DNA from: UBA4971 sp900019985
GTDB taxonomy: Bacteria; Bacillota; SHA-98; UBA4971
Direction of reading: 5' to 3'
NCBI GenBank assembly: GCA_050949175.1
Contig: JBMNFG010000009.1
Location: forward strand, 186,001-250,000
DNA: 64,000 nt
The position numbers and the translations under genes are program-made. The notes under the pieces are model-generated. The model saw nothing but the letters and a program-made list of their open reading frames with translations, made no database searches and was not told the DNA's origin. Positions 15,251 through 24,061 of the stretch are shown one piece after another (position 1 is the first letter of the stretch; every line of letters starts with the position of its first letter).

Positions 15251-16684
15251 ATGCGCCGGGCGGCCCTTTGGACAGCTATTATACTTATTCTTGTTACGGC
15301 AGCGTACATACGGATTCCTGTTTACGGAGCAAGCCCTCAGGTAGTTGTGAGGGTTGCTCTGTCTGTATCATTGCCGCTGGAGTTCCTGTTAAACCAGGAT
15401 GCCTGTGTTCTTCCTCTGGACTCTATACAGACTGCAGGCGACGGGATACAAGTCTGGCGCGAATTGGAGTGTTCTGATAGCGAGTCATGCATAAGCCTTA
15501 CTCCGTCAAAGAAGCCATATCACGTCAAAGTCGGCGATACACCTGGGGAGATCGTGCTTCGTTGCCCGTCCGGGGAGACAATATCTTTTTCGGAAAGGTT
15601 GCTTATTCTCCCTACGGACCATGGATCCGCTGCGTTTCAAATCGGAAACAGACGTTATCCCGGCGGGCTTGAGATATCATACAAGCCTTCAAACAGCGGA
15701 TCTGGCGAAATCAGTATAATCAATCTCGTGGATCTTGAGATTTACACAGAGGGCGTTCTGGCAGGAGAAGTCTACCCATCATGGGAGCCTGAGGCCCTCA
15801 AGGCCCAGGCTGTCGCAACACGGACCTATGCGCTGAGACGGCTTATGGATAACAAATCCGGCGATTATGATGTGGATGATACTGTCTTGTCCCAGGTGTA
15901 TTTAGGAGAAAACGGTGTAGAGGCGTTCAAAAACGCGGTCCGCGAAACCCGCGGCCAGGTCCTTGTTTACGACGGTGTCCCTATCAGGGCGCACTATTTT
16001 TCTTCAGGCGGCGGAACAACAGAAGGAGATGAGGAGGTATGGCTGGGCGGAAATGATGAGCCATACCTCACAGCAAGGCCTGATTTTGACTCAATATCTC
16101 CTTACTACCGGTGGGAAAAGCCGTTCACTATATCAGCCGACGATCTTTTCAGGAGGATCGGGCTAAAACCTCATAACAAAGGATGGATTGAGCCTTCCAT
16201 TCGTTTAGGCGATAAGGTCCTGGCGTATAGGTTCCACTCAGGAAGTAATACGGTAAACCTTACAAGGGAACAAATCCGCCAAAAGCTGGGCCTCCTAAGT
16301 CCCAGATTCCATGTGACCGTAAGGAACGGCAAAGGGCAGGAGGTAGTTGTGGACAGCCGCACAGAGCTGGACTTGTCAGAGGTTGTGGTCTTTGGCGGCG
16401 TAGGGAGCGGTCACGGTGTAGGTTTAAGCCAATGGGGCGCACAGGGTATGGCGCTGATGTGTGCAAGTGACGGAACTCCCATGTATGATTACGTTGACAT
16501 ATTAATGCATTATTATCCCGGTACAGAGCTGGTTGACAACTATAACATTCCTACGGAGCCTTCATATAAAGGTAGCGAGCAACCTCTTCAGACTGTTGAA
16601 GATGCTCATACAGGGCCGATAAATGAGGATAGTTCCGAGGATGATATAAAGGTCATCGAGTATATAGAGTTTCTAGTTGAATAG
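15251..16684 (+). CDS. SpoIID/LytB domain protein with signal sequence
   Basis: 477 residues from ATG 15251, with AAGGAG at 15234-15239. An N-terminal hydrophobic helix (AALWTAIILILVTAAYI) exports or anchors the protein. The SpoIID domain begins near INLVDLEIYTEGVLAGEVY and has WEPEALKAQAVATRTYAL. It ends with the HGVGLSQWGAQGMA motif and YYPGTEL. SpoIID proteins are lytic transglycosylases that cut peptidoglycan stripped of stem peptides, working with SpoIIP during engulfment. A SpoIIP homologue is at 58235. It could also be a vegetative SpoIID-like protein. The C-terminus is acidic and ends in a hydrophobic tetrad. Confidence 0.9.
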   Translation: MRRAALWTAIILILVTAAYIRIPVYGASPQVVVRVALSVSLPLEFLLNQDACVLPLDSIQTAGDGIQVWRELECSDSESCISLTPSKKPYHVKVGDTPGEIVLRCPSGETISFSERLLILPTDHGSAAFQIGNRRYPGGLEISYKPSNSGSGEISIINLVDLEIYTEGVLAGEVYPSWEPEALKAQAVATRTYALRRLMDNKSGDYDVDDTVLSQVYLGENGVEAFKNAVRETRGQVLVYDGVPIRAHYFSSGGGTTEGDEEVWLGGNDEPYLTARPDFDSISPYYRWEKPFTISADDLFRRIGLKPHNKGWIEPSIRLGDKVLAYRFHSGSNTVNLTREQIRQKLGLLSPRFHVTVRNGKGQEVVVDSRTELDLSEVVVFGGVGSGHGVGLSQWGAQGMALMCASDGTPMYDYVDILMHYYPGTELVDNYNIPTEPSYKGSEQPLQTVEDAHTGPINEDSSEDDIKVIEYIEFLVE

Positions 16685-16716
16685 GGGGTGGTTCTGTATA
16701 GCTGTAAACCAATGTA

Positions 16717-16835
16717 AATCTCCGAGTCACTCTACCTGAGAAAATGTGATGGTAGGCGACCGGTGGCCACTTTTGAAAACGTGGCCTAAGGGCTCGCAGG
16801 GAAACCTGTTAGCCTCCCATATTTGGAAAGGAGAT
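16717..16835 (+). ncRNA. Moco/Tuco (molybdenum or tungsten cofactor) riboswitch
   Basis: The leader of the tungstate/cofactor operon has a dense nest of paired elements: CTACC (16732-16736) with GGTAG (16751-16755); GGCCAC (16765-16770) with GTGGCC (16781-16786); and CAGG-GAAA-CCTG (16797-16808), a GNRA-capped hairpin. Conserved-looking joints are CTCCGAG, GACCGGTGGCC and the 3-prime GCCTCCCATATTTGGAAAGG. That tail closely matches the end of the E. coli moaA leader (GCCTCCCGTATCTGGAAAGG, from memory), the founding Moco RNA. The final CTCC (16814-16817) can pair with GGAG (16830-16833), the ribosome binding site of tupA, offering a translational off-switch. Family assignment is from memory. 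Confidence 0.75.
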
Positions 16836-16841
16836 GTACAA

Positions 16842-17690
16842 ATGTCAAAACGGTTTAAGTGGATTCTAGCTCTTTCTCTAATGGTTGTGTTGAGTGTAGG
16901 TAGCGTAGCTCTCGGGGCCTCGAAAGAAGTCATCCTCGCAACAACCACAAGCACCCGGGACACCGGGCTCCTTGATGTGCTCATCCCGATTTTTGAAGAG
17001 AAAACAGGATACAACGTAAAGATGATCGCAGTAGGAACAGGCGCAGCGCTTGCCCTTGGCGAGAAGGGCGAAGCAGATGTACTTCTTTGTCATGCTCCTG
17101 CTTCAGAAATGGAGCTTGTCGAGTCCGGCGATGTAATCAACAGACAGCTTGTAATGCACAACGACTTCGTGATCGTGGGTCCGTCTGAGGATCCTGCAGG
17201 TGTCAAAGGCTTTAAGTCTGCAACAGAAGCATTGAAGAAAATTGCAGATGCTGAAGCAGTCTTTGTCTCCAGGGCAGACGATTCCGGGACACACAAGAAA
17301 GAAAAGGAAGTCTGGAACAAGCTCCCATTCCAGCCGTCTGGGAACGCATGGTACCTCGAGGCTGGGACCGGAATGGCGAATACGCTCAATATTGCCAATG
17401 AGAAGTTGGCATATTGCCTGACTGACCGCGGAACCTACCTGTCACTGAAGGATCGTCTGGATTTGGCGATATTGGTCGAGGGAGACGCGATTCTGCTTAA
17501 CATATATCACGTCATGCAAGTCAATCCCGACCGGCACAAGGTAGTGAATGGCCCCGGGGGACAGGCATTTGTAGAATTCATGGTATCCGATGAGGTCCAG
17601 GCGATCATCAGTGAGTTCGGTGTTGACAAGTACGGAAGCCCGCTATTCTTTCCTGATGCAGGCAAGAGCATGGAAGAGCTTGGAGGGTGA
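16842..17690 (+). CDS. tupA: tungstate ABC transporter substrate-binding protein
   Basis: 282 residues from ATG 16842, 8 bases after AAAGGAG. A signal peptide of about 26 residues (ending VALGA) precedes the anion-binding motif ATTTSTRDTGLLD. DVLLCHAPASE, RADDSGTHKKEKEVW and the YCLTDRGTYL segment are typical of TupA rather than ModA. It binds tungstate outside the membrane and delivers it to TupB. There is no lipobox cysteine, so it may be anchored by an uncleaved helix or be periplasmic in a diderm cell. It is the first gene under the cofactor riboswitch. Confidence 0.92.
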   Translation: MSKRFKWILALSLMVVLSVGSVALGASKEVILATTTSTRDTGLLDVLIPIFEEKTGYNVKMIAVGTGAALALGEKGEADVLLCHAPASEMELVESGDVINRQLVMHNDFVIVGPSEDPAGVKGFKSATEALKKIADAEAVFVSRADDSGTHKKEKEVWNKLPFQPSGNAWYLEAGTGMANTLNIANEKLAYCLTDRGTYLSLKDRLDLAILVEGDAILLNIYHVMQVNPDRHKVVNGPGGQAFVEFMVSDEVQAIISEFGVDKYGSPLFFPDAGKSMEELGG

Positions 17691-17697
17691 GGGATAG

Positions 17698-18384
17698 TTG
17701 GATTTGATAGCAGAAGGAATCGCCGGAGCTCTCAGACTCCTCATTGCAGGGGACCGCGAAGTGCTCCGGATTGCCCTTCTCACCCTTAGGGTTTCCGGGA
17801 CTGCAACCATTATCAGTGCTGTGATAGGCGTACCGCTGGGGACTGCGATTTCTCTATGGTCGTTTCGAGGACGGCGGAGGCTAGCTGGGTTCGTCAATAC
17901 AGGGATGGGCCTTCCGCCGGTAGTGGTAGGCCTTTGGGTAAGCATTTTCCTTTGGAGGACGGGGCCTCTAGGCTTTCTTAGGCTGATGTATACGCCGACT
18001 GCCATGGTTATTGCCCAAACCATAATTGCCCTGCCGATAGTCACAGGCTTTACCATGGCAGGCGTAGGACAGCTGGATCCAGGTATACGCCTGCAAATGC
18101 TGTCTCTGGGAGCGTCTTCATGGCAGCTTCTTTCTATCCTCATACGAGAAGCCAAGCTTTCAGTGCTTGCAGCGATTATGGCAGGGTTCGGCCGGGTAGT
18201 GGCAGAAGTTGGGGCTTCCATGATGGTAGGAGGTAATCTCCTGGGGCAAACCCGAGTGCTCACGACAGCCACTTCTATGGAAGTGTCCAAAGGCAATTTT
18301 GGGTTTGCTATAGCACTTAGTATTATCTTGGTGGGAATTACCTATATCATCAACGTGATCCTTACCCGGGTTCAACAGCAGTGA
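17698..18384 (+). CDS. tupB: tungstate ABC transporter permease
   Basis: 228 residues from TTG 17698, 7 bases after tupA. About five membrane helices and the EAA-type loop GQLDPGIRLQMLSLGASSWQ are visible. GFGRVVAEVGASMMVGGN follows, a stretch shared by TupB/ModB permeases. It forms the homodimeric channel for tungstate with TupC in the cytoplasmic membrane. Confidence 0.92.
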   Translation: MDLIAEGIAGALRLLIAGDREVLRIALLTLRVSGTATIISAVIGVPLGTAISLWSFRGRRRLAGFVNTGMGLPPVVVGLWVSIFLWRTGPLGFLRLMYTPTAMVIAQTIIALPIVTGFTMAGVGQLDPGIRLQMLSLGASSWQLLSILIREAKLSVLAAIMAGFGRVVAEVGASMMVGGNLLGQTRVLTTATSMEVSKGNFGFAIALSIILVGITYIINVILTRVQQQ

Positions 18385-18405
18385 TAATGCAAGGAGGCTA
18401 TTAGA

Positions 18406-19152
18406 TTGAAGGCTGGGCAAGCTATTATCGAACTTAAGGACGTTAAGCTGAAGAGGGGATCCAGGACCACCTTGGATGTCTCAAGCTTCAGTGTGTTCCG
18501 CGGCGAGAATGTGGCTGTGATCGGTGCAAATGGTGCAGGCAAGAGTACGCTCTTGCAGGTAATAGCTTGCCTTCTGCGCCCTAGTAAAGGTAAAGTATAC
18601 ACTAGAGGACAACAGGTAGGTACAGAAATCACCCCGTTTGAGGCAAGACGGCGCATGGCTATGGTTCTCCAGAGGCCTTATCTCTTGGATGCAACGGTCT
18701 TTGATAATGTAGCTATAGGGCTGAGGATGAGGCATGTACCTGAGAACGAAGTGAAAGCCAGGGTCTACGATGCTCTAGCTCTCTTTGGTATACGACATCT
18801 GGCTGAGAGGCGAGGTCGTTCTCTTTCCGGGGGCGAAAGCCAAAGGGTAAGCTTGGCGCGGGCCGTTGTCCTCAAGCCTGAAATCCTTCTATTGGACGAA
18901 CCAATGAGCTCGCTGGATACGCCTACCAGGATAGCGCTGCTCGAGGAACTTGGTCGGATAATCAAGAAGACCGGGTTAACAACGATTTACGTGACGCATG
19001 ATGTCACAGAGATCCCCTTCCTATCTGACAGGACTGCGATTATGGACGGTGGGAGGATCATTGCAGACGGCCCGGTTCGTAAAGTGTTGCATGAAGAGAT
19101 GCGCTGTGCATTGTCGCAACTGACGCGCGCTGCTAATTGGCTGATTTCGTAG
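18406..19152 (+). CDS. tupC: tungstate ABC transporter ATP-binding protein
   Basis: 248 residues from TTG 18406, 8 bases after AAGGAGG. Walker A is GANGAGKST, the signature LSGGESQRVSLARA, Walker B LLLDEPMSSLD and the switch His is in YVTHDVTEI. It lacks the C-terminal molybdate-binding MOP domain of ModC, as TupC proteins do. It energises TupB. It is followed four bases later by moeA. Confidence 0.92.
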   Translation: MKAGQAIIELKDVKLKRGSRTTLDVSSFSVFRGENVAVIGANGAGKSTLLQVIACLLRPSKGKVYTRGQQVGTEITPFEARRRMAMVLQRPYLLDATVFDNVAIGLRMRHVPENEVKARVYDALALFGIRHLAERRGRSLSGGESQRVSLARAVVLKPEILLLDEPMSSLDTPTRIALLEELGRIIKKTGLTTIYVTHDVTEIPFLSDRTAIMDGGRIIADGPVRKVLHEEMRCALSQLTRAANWLIS

Positions 19153-19156
19153 GACG

Positions 19157-20398
19157 GTGGACAATAAGATGTCGCTTTTTCTCTCTCTGACTCCACGTGT
19201 TGAGGCGTGGGATAAATTAAAGGAGCATATCGCTGTTGGGCCAAGGGAAACTGAGACTGTCACTATTGAAGATGCGGTCAACCGTGTTCTGGCACAAGAT
19301 ATTATGGCCCCTGTGGATCTGCCTGGATTTTCTAGATCGACTAAGGACGGCTATGCAGTCTTGGCATCTTCTACCTTCGGGGCAAGCCAGGGGCTGCCCG
19401 CGCTTCTCTCTCTAAAAGGCCGAATCAACATGGGTGAATCTGCGAAAGTATCATTACGCCCTGATGAATGCGCGGCAATAGCTACAGGAGGCATGGTGCC
19501 TGAAGGTGCAGATGCAGTAGTCATGGAAGAAGTCTGTGAAGTGCTGGATGATGAGACTATTGCAGTGACTCAACCTGTGGCCCCGGGTGAAAACGTTGTA
19601 GGGGAAGATGAGGATATCCCTTCGGGAACACTTGTACTTTCACGAGGTAGCAAGTTGCGTCCGCCTGATATCGGAGCCCTGGCAGCTATGGGGATTACTG
19701 AAGTTGAGGTTGCTGTAGGGCCGAGAGTTGCAGTGATTTCCACCGGGGACGAGCTTACCGGCATTTTAGAGGATCCAGTCCCGGGTCAGATCCGAGATGG
19801 AAATGCCTATGCACTCTACAGCTCAGTTAAGGCCTTGGGCGGGAGGCCCAAACTTTGGGGCATAGTAAGAGATGAGTATGAAGTGATGCGCGAGGTCTTT
19901 GCAAAAGCCCACGCTGAATCGGACATGGTTATAGTGTCCGGAGGGAGCTCAATAGGAGAACGGGATTTTACAAGGCAAGCTATTCAATCCCTGGGCGAGC
20001 CAGGGATCTTAGTCCACGGCGCGGCAATTAAGCCGGGAAAACCGACTATCCTTGCTGTAGCCGAAGGTAAGCCTGTGTTCGGCCTACCCGGCCATCCTAT
20101 GTCTTGCTTGGTTGTGTTTAACCTCTTTTGCGCCCCTGCGATCGCCAGGTGGATGGGGGCGACCGTCGATAGGCTGGAAATAAGCGCAAGGCTTGGGGCG
20201 AATGTTCCGTCAATAGCAGGGCGGGAAGATTTTGTCAGTGTCAAGCTTCGTGAACAAGACGGGGAAGTCTGGGCAGAACCCATCTTCAGCAAGTCAGCTG
20301 TTATTTCCGGGCTTGTTTACGCTGACGGGATAATGAGAATTCCTCTGGAAGCTGAAGGCGTAGAATTCGGCGAGAGGATCACTGTGAAATTATTCTAG
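19157..20398 (+). CDS. moeA: molybdopterin molybdenumtransferase MoeA
   Basis: 413 residues from GTG 19157 (ATG 19169 also possible). Conserved segments are PVDLPGFSRSTKDGYAV, ATGGMVPEGADAVVMEE, VISTGDEL, VSGGSSIGERDFT and KPGKPTILAVAEGKPVFGLP. MoeA inserts molybdate or tungstate into adenylylated molybdopterin. Coupling to tupABC suggests this copy handles tungsten. A second MoeA, fused to another domain, follows. Paralogous MoeA pairs are common in organisms using both metals. Confidence 0.94.
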   Translation: MDNKMSLFLSLTPRVEAWDKLKEHIAVGPRETETVTIEDAVNRVLAQDIMAPVDLPGFSRSTKDGYAVLASSTFGASQGLPALLSLKGRINMGESAKVSLRPDECAAIATGGMVPEGADAVVMEEVCEVLDDETIAVTQPVAPGENVVGEDEDIPSGTLVLSRGSKLRPPDIGALAAMGITEVEVAVGPRVAVISTGDELTGILEDPVPGQIRDGNAYALYSSVKALGGRPKLWGIVRDEYEVMREVFAKAHAESDMVIVSGGSSIGERDFTRQAIQSLGEPGILVHGAAIKPGKPTILAVAEGKPVFGLPGHPMSCLVVFNLFCAPAIARWMGATVDRLEISARLGANVPSIAGREDFVSVKLREQDGEVWAEPIFSKSAVISGLVYADGIMRIPLEAEGVEFGERITVKLF

Positions 20399-20436
20399 TT
20401 CCAGGCGGAAGGTAGCTTGAGTGAGGGATCAAGAAG

Positions 20437-22365
20437 TTGAAGAAACGTAATGTCTACCTGAAAGGTGTACCACTCCAAGAAGCCCGCGACAAGTTCTTTG
20501 AGGGACTGGCAGTGTTCAGAGAGGAACTACGAATGGAAGGCGAACCTATTCCAGTGGACGTAGGTGCTCTTTCCAGGATAACGGCGGAGCCTGTTTTTGC
20601 TAAGCTGTCGCAACCTGCGTACCATTCATGTGCGATGGATGGAATCGCCACCCGTTCACATCTGACCTTTGGGGCGAGCGAAACTAATCCTCGCCGGCTT
20701 AGGCTTGGAGAAGAAGCGGTGTATGTGGACACAGGGGATCCTCTGCCAAGAGGGTTTGATTCAGTGATTATGGTAGAGGATCTGATTGAGACAACTCCCC
20801 TTGAAGTCGCGATTATTTCCCCTGCCAGGCCGTGGCAGCATGTTCGAACTGTAGGAGAGGATATAGTAGCTACAGAACTGGTCCTGCCTGAGAATCATAA
20901 GATTCGCGCCTTCGATCTCGGAGCTCTGTTAGCTGCGGGCGTAACCCAAGTTATGGTCCGCAGGAAGCCTAAAGTAGCGATCATACCCACAGGCGATGAA
21001 CTGATTCTTCCCGGAACTACACCTGAGGTAGGAGACATAACCGAGTTTAACTCGAGGCTTATCGGAGGGCTTGTCCAAGAGTGGGGCGGGGAGCCTATCT
21101 TTTGGGACATTGTGCCTGATGAGCCGCAAGCATTGACTGAGGCTGTGGTCAAGGCTTCTCTTTCCGCTGACATCATCGTGGTGAATGCAGGTTCATCTGC
21201 AGGGAGTGAAGACTATACCTCAGATATTGTGAAATCTTTAGGCGAACTCTTTGTACATGGAGTGGCAATCAAACCCGGGAAGCCTACGATTCTGGGAATC
21301 GTAGACAACAAGCCTTTCTTCGGGATCCCGGGGTACCCGGTTTCCGCTGCTTTATCTTGCGAGCTCTTTCTCCTTCCTCTTTTGGCAAAAATGCTAGGTC
21401 AGACAGTTAAGGAGAGGACAATGATAAACGCAACTTTAGCCCGGCGAATCGTCTCCGTCCCCGGTATGGATGAGTTCATCAGAGTCAAAGTAGGCAAGGT
21501 CGGCGGCAGATATGTAGCATCGCCGCTTGCCAGAGGAGCAGGGGCAATAATGTCTCTTGTAAGAGCAGACGGGTATATTGAGATTCCCGGCTCATCTCAA
21601 GGGATCCAGGAATCATCGGAAGTTGCAGTGCACCTATTGAGAGATGCGGAAGAGATAGACAATGCTGTCGTTGCAATCGGCAGCCATGACCTTGCTTTGG
21701 ATCTTCTGGGAAGCCTTTTGTCAGGCAAATACCCGGGTATGAGCCTTTCTTCTACGCATGTCGGGAGCATGGGCGGGATAATGGCTATGCGAAGGGGAGA
21801 AGCCCATATTGCCGGCGTGCATTTACTTGACGAAGAGACCGGAGAGTATAATGTCCCTTACGTAAAACGATATCTCGATTCTAAAGACTATGCCCTTGTC
21901 AATCTTGTACACCGAGAACAAGGTTTGATTGTGGCGCCCGGGAATCCCAAGGGTATTCAAGGGATCTCCGACCTTGTCAAGCCGGGCGTTTCATTTGTGA
22001 ACAGACAGCGGGGGGCAGGAACCAGGATTCTCCTAGACCTTGAACTAAAGAAACTAGGCATTTCCGAGGATCAGATCTCCGGATATGAGCATGAGGAATA
22101 CACTCACATGGGTGTTGCTGCATCAGTTGCAAACAGTGTAGCCGATGTCGGCCTGGGCATAAGGTCTGCAGCCAGGGCGTTGGGCTTAGACTTCGTTCCC
22201 GTAGCCTGGGAGCGCTATGACCTGTTAATGACTAAGGAGTTTTTGCATTCTTCATTAATGGATAAGCTTCTTAGTATTATCTCATCCTCTGAGTTCAAGG
22301 GCCAAGTCGAATCCCTGGGGGGTTATGATCTCTCTCAGAGCGGACAGGTTGTGTGGCAAGGATGA
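20437..22365 (+). CDS. MoeA fused to a periplasmic-binding-protein-like domain
   Basis: 642 residues from TTG 20437. Residues 1-405 are a MoeA with AMDGIATRSHLTFG, VDTGDPLPRGFDSVIM, IIPTGDEL, VNAGSSAGSEDYT and KPGKPTILGIVDNKPFFGIP. Residues from about 415 form a type 2 binding-protein fold (VAIGSHDLALDLLGSLLSGK, HVGSMGGIMAMRRGEAHIAG, FVNRQRGAGTRILLDLEL), the PBP_like domain seen in ModE-like regulators. The fused domain probably senses the oxyanion or a cofactor intermediate in the cytosol. The architecture is known but unassigned biochemically. The stop overlaps moaA. Confidence 0.92.
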   Translation: MKKRNVYLKGVPLQEARDKFFEGLAVFREELRMEGEPIPVDVGALSRITAEPVFAKLSQPAYHSCAMDGIATRSHLTFGASETNPRRLRLGEEAVYVDTGDPLPRGFDSVIMVEDLIETTPLEVAIISPARPWQHVRTVGEDIVATELVLPENHKIRAFDLGALLAAGVTQVMVRRKPKVAIIPTGDELILPGTTPEVGDITEFNSRLIGGLVQEWGGEPIFWDIVPDEPQALTEAVVKASLSADIIVVNAGSSAGSEDYTSDIVKSLGELFVHGVAIKPGKPTILGIVDNKPFFGIPGYPVSAALSCELFLLPLLAKMLGQTVKERTMINATLARRIVSVPGMDEFIRVKVGKVGGRYVASPLARGAGAIMSLVRADGYIEIPGSSQGIQESSEVAVHLLRDAEEIDNAVVAIGSHDLALDLLGSLLSGKYPGMSLSSTHVGSMGGIMAMRRGEAHIAGVHLLDEETGEYNVPYVKRYLDSKDYALVNLVHREQGLIVAPGNPKGIQGISDLVKPGVSFVNRQRGAGTRILLDLELKKLGISEDQISGYEHEEYTHMGVAASVANSVADVGLGIRSAARALGLDFVPVAWERYDLLMTKEFLHSSLMDKLLSIISSSEFKGQVESLGGYDLSQSGQVVWQG

Positions 22366-23381
22366 CCGGGCTTATCGATGCTTTCGGACGAGAGATAACA
22401 TATCTTAGGGTGTCCGTTACGGATAAGTGCAACTTAAGGTGCATATACTGCATGCCGGAAGAGGGAGTGCCGCCGAAATCCCACTCGGACATTCTCCGGA
22501 TCGAAGAGTTTGCAAGGATTGCCAGGATAGCATCTCAACTTGGAATAACCCATGTCAGGCTAACCGGAGGCGAACCCCTGGTAAGAAAGGGGATATTGAC
22601 TCTGGTTCATTTGTTGTCTGAGATACCCGGGATCTATGATATATCCATGACCACCAACGGCATGTTGCTGGCAGGCTTTGCTTCGCACCTCCGGAAATCA
22701 GGCCTTAACCGGGTGAATGTATCTTTAGATACCCTTAAACCTGAAAGATTCAAAGAGATCACAAGGTGCGGAGACCTCGACCAGGTGTTGGACGGGCTGA
22801 AAGCCGCGGAAGATGTGGGTCTTTCACCTGTAAGAATCAATACAGTCGTGCTGAACGGTGTAAACCGCGACGAAGTGAAAGACCTGGCTATGCTTACTTT
22901 AGACCATCCATGGGCCGTGAGGTTCATTGAATTTATGCCTTTTTGGGACAATGGGTGGAGATTCGGTGACAGCTATGTAACACCGATATCGGAAATCAGA
23001 GAAGAGATAGTCCTTTTGGGGGCATATCCTGTTGAATCCGATGAGAAATGCAGTGAAGGAAAGAAAGGGACGGAATCCGGTCCTGCCGGCTACATGAAGC
23101 TTCCCGGAGCCAGGGGTAGTATCGGCTTTATATCGATGAAGGATCACATATGCTCAGGCTGCAACAGGCTGCGCTTAACTGCTGATGGGTTTTTGCTTCC
23201 TTGCTTGCTTTCTGATATTTCGGTTGATCTTAGGACTCCTCTTCGTGAAGGGGCGGCAGATGACGTTATCGAAGAACTAATACGCAAGGCTGCGAGCCTG
23301 AAGCCGGAAAGCGGGTATGCTGCTAAAGCCATGGCGAGCTCTGCAGGAAATAATCTTTCCCTGTCAAAGATCGGCGGCTGA
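22362..23381 (+). CDS. moaA: GTP 3',8-cyclase MoaA
   Basis: 339 residues from ATG 22362, which overlaps the previous stop as ATGA; GTG 22353 would add three residues. The radical-SAM cluster is C23NLRC27IYC30. The second cluster lies in CSGCNRLRLTADGFLLPCL, and the chain ends with the Gly-Gly dipeptide (SKIGG) required for activity. LTGGEPLVRKG and SLDTLKPERFKEITR are also conserved. It converts GTP to the cyclic precursor used by MoaC. Both clusters are oxygen-labile. Confidence 0.96.
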   Translation: MTGLIDAFGREITYLRVSVTDKCNLRCIYCMPEEGVPPKSHSDILRIEEFARIARIASQLGITHVRLTGGEPLVRKGILTLVHLLSEIPGIYDISMTTNGMLLAGFASHLRKSGLNRVNVSLDTLKPERFKEITRCGDLDQVLDGLKAAEDVGLSPVRINTVVLNGVNRDEVKDLAMLTLDHPWAVRFIEFMPFWDNGWRFGDSYVTPISEIREEIVLLGAYPVESDEKCSEGKKGTESGPAGYMKLPGARGSIGFISMKDHICSGCNRLRLTADGFLLPCLLSDISVDLRTPLREGAADDVIEELIRKAASLKPESGYAAKAMASSAGNNLSLSKIGG

Positions 23382-23542
23382 AGGTGCCGGGTTTATCCAC
23401 AGTGCGGGTCTACATTCGATTCAACTGTGGTAGCTTTTGCGGCGAATATTTGTGGCGGGGGCCGGCGACCGGAAGGTTGTGTCGGTTCATCCGGACCTGA
23501 TCATACAGAGGCAACCCATTGATGCAGAGGAGGAACGGCGAG

Positions 23543-24061
23543 GTGAATCCAGAAAAACCGGGTGGCCTCACCCATCTTGATGAGTCAGGCCATGCAAGGA
23601 TGGTGGATATCTCTTCAAAACCTGACACTTCGCGTGTAGCAGTGGCCAGGTGCAAGGTGTCCATGTTCCCATCTACGTTGAGCATGATTAAGACCGGCCA
23701 AGGCCCGAAAGGTGAGGTCTTCGGGACGGCGAGAATCGCTGCTATCATGGCTTCCAAGAAGACTTGGGACCTCATTCCCATGTGCCATTCCATTCCTGTT
23801 GCCGGGATAGATGTAGCATTCAGGACAGATGATGAAAGCGGCATAGTTGAGATTCAAGTTGCAGTAAAGACGGTAGGGAAGACCGGTGCAGAAATGGAGG
23901 CTCTGCTGGGAGCTTCAGTTGCAGCCCTTACCATATATGACATGTGCAAAGCAGTGGACAAATCAATGACTGTAAGTGATTTGAGATTGGTGCGAAAATC
24001 CGGTGGAAAAAGCGGTGAGTTTGTGCGGCCCGGGGAGGAAGAGGCAGAGTGGGACATGTAA
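23543..24061 (+). CDS. moaC: cyclic pyranopterin monophosphate synthase MoaC
   Basis: 172 residues from GTG 23543, chosen because AGAGGAGG (23526-23533) sits 9 bases before it. LTHLDESGHARMVDIS is the family N-terminus. Catalytic segments are WDLIPMCHSIPVAGIDVAF and KTGAEMEALLGASVAALTIY followed by DMCKAVDKSM. It makes cPMP from the MoaA product. There are 161 bases between moaA and moaC in which I saw no gene. Its stop overlaps the next start. Confidence 0.96.
   Translation: MNPEKPGGLTHLDESGHARMVDISSKPDTSRVAVARCKVSMFPSTLSMIKTGQGPKGEVFGTARIAAIMASKKTWDLIPMCHSIPVAGIDVAFRTDDESGIVEIQVAVKTVGKTGAEMEALLGASVAALTIYDMCKAVDKSMTVSDLRLVRKSGGKSGEFVRPGEEEAEWDM

Noticed and set aside
17643..18296. 217-residue open frame on the minus strand opposite tupB
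   Set aside because: Shadow of the tupB gene; Arg/Pro/Thr-rich with no family resemblance, and the plus strand gene is certain.
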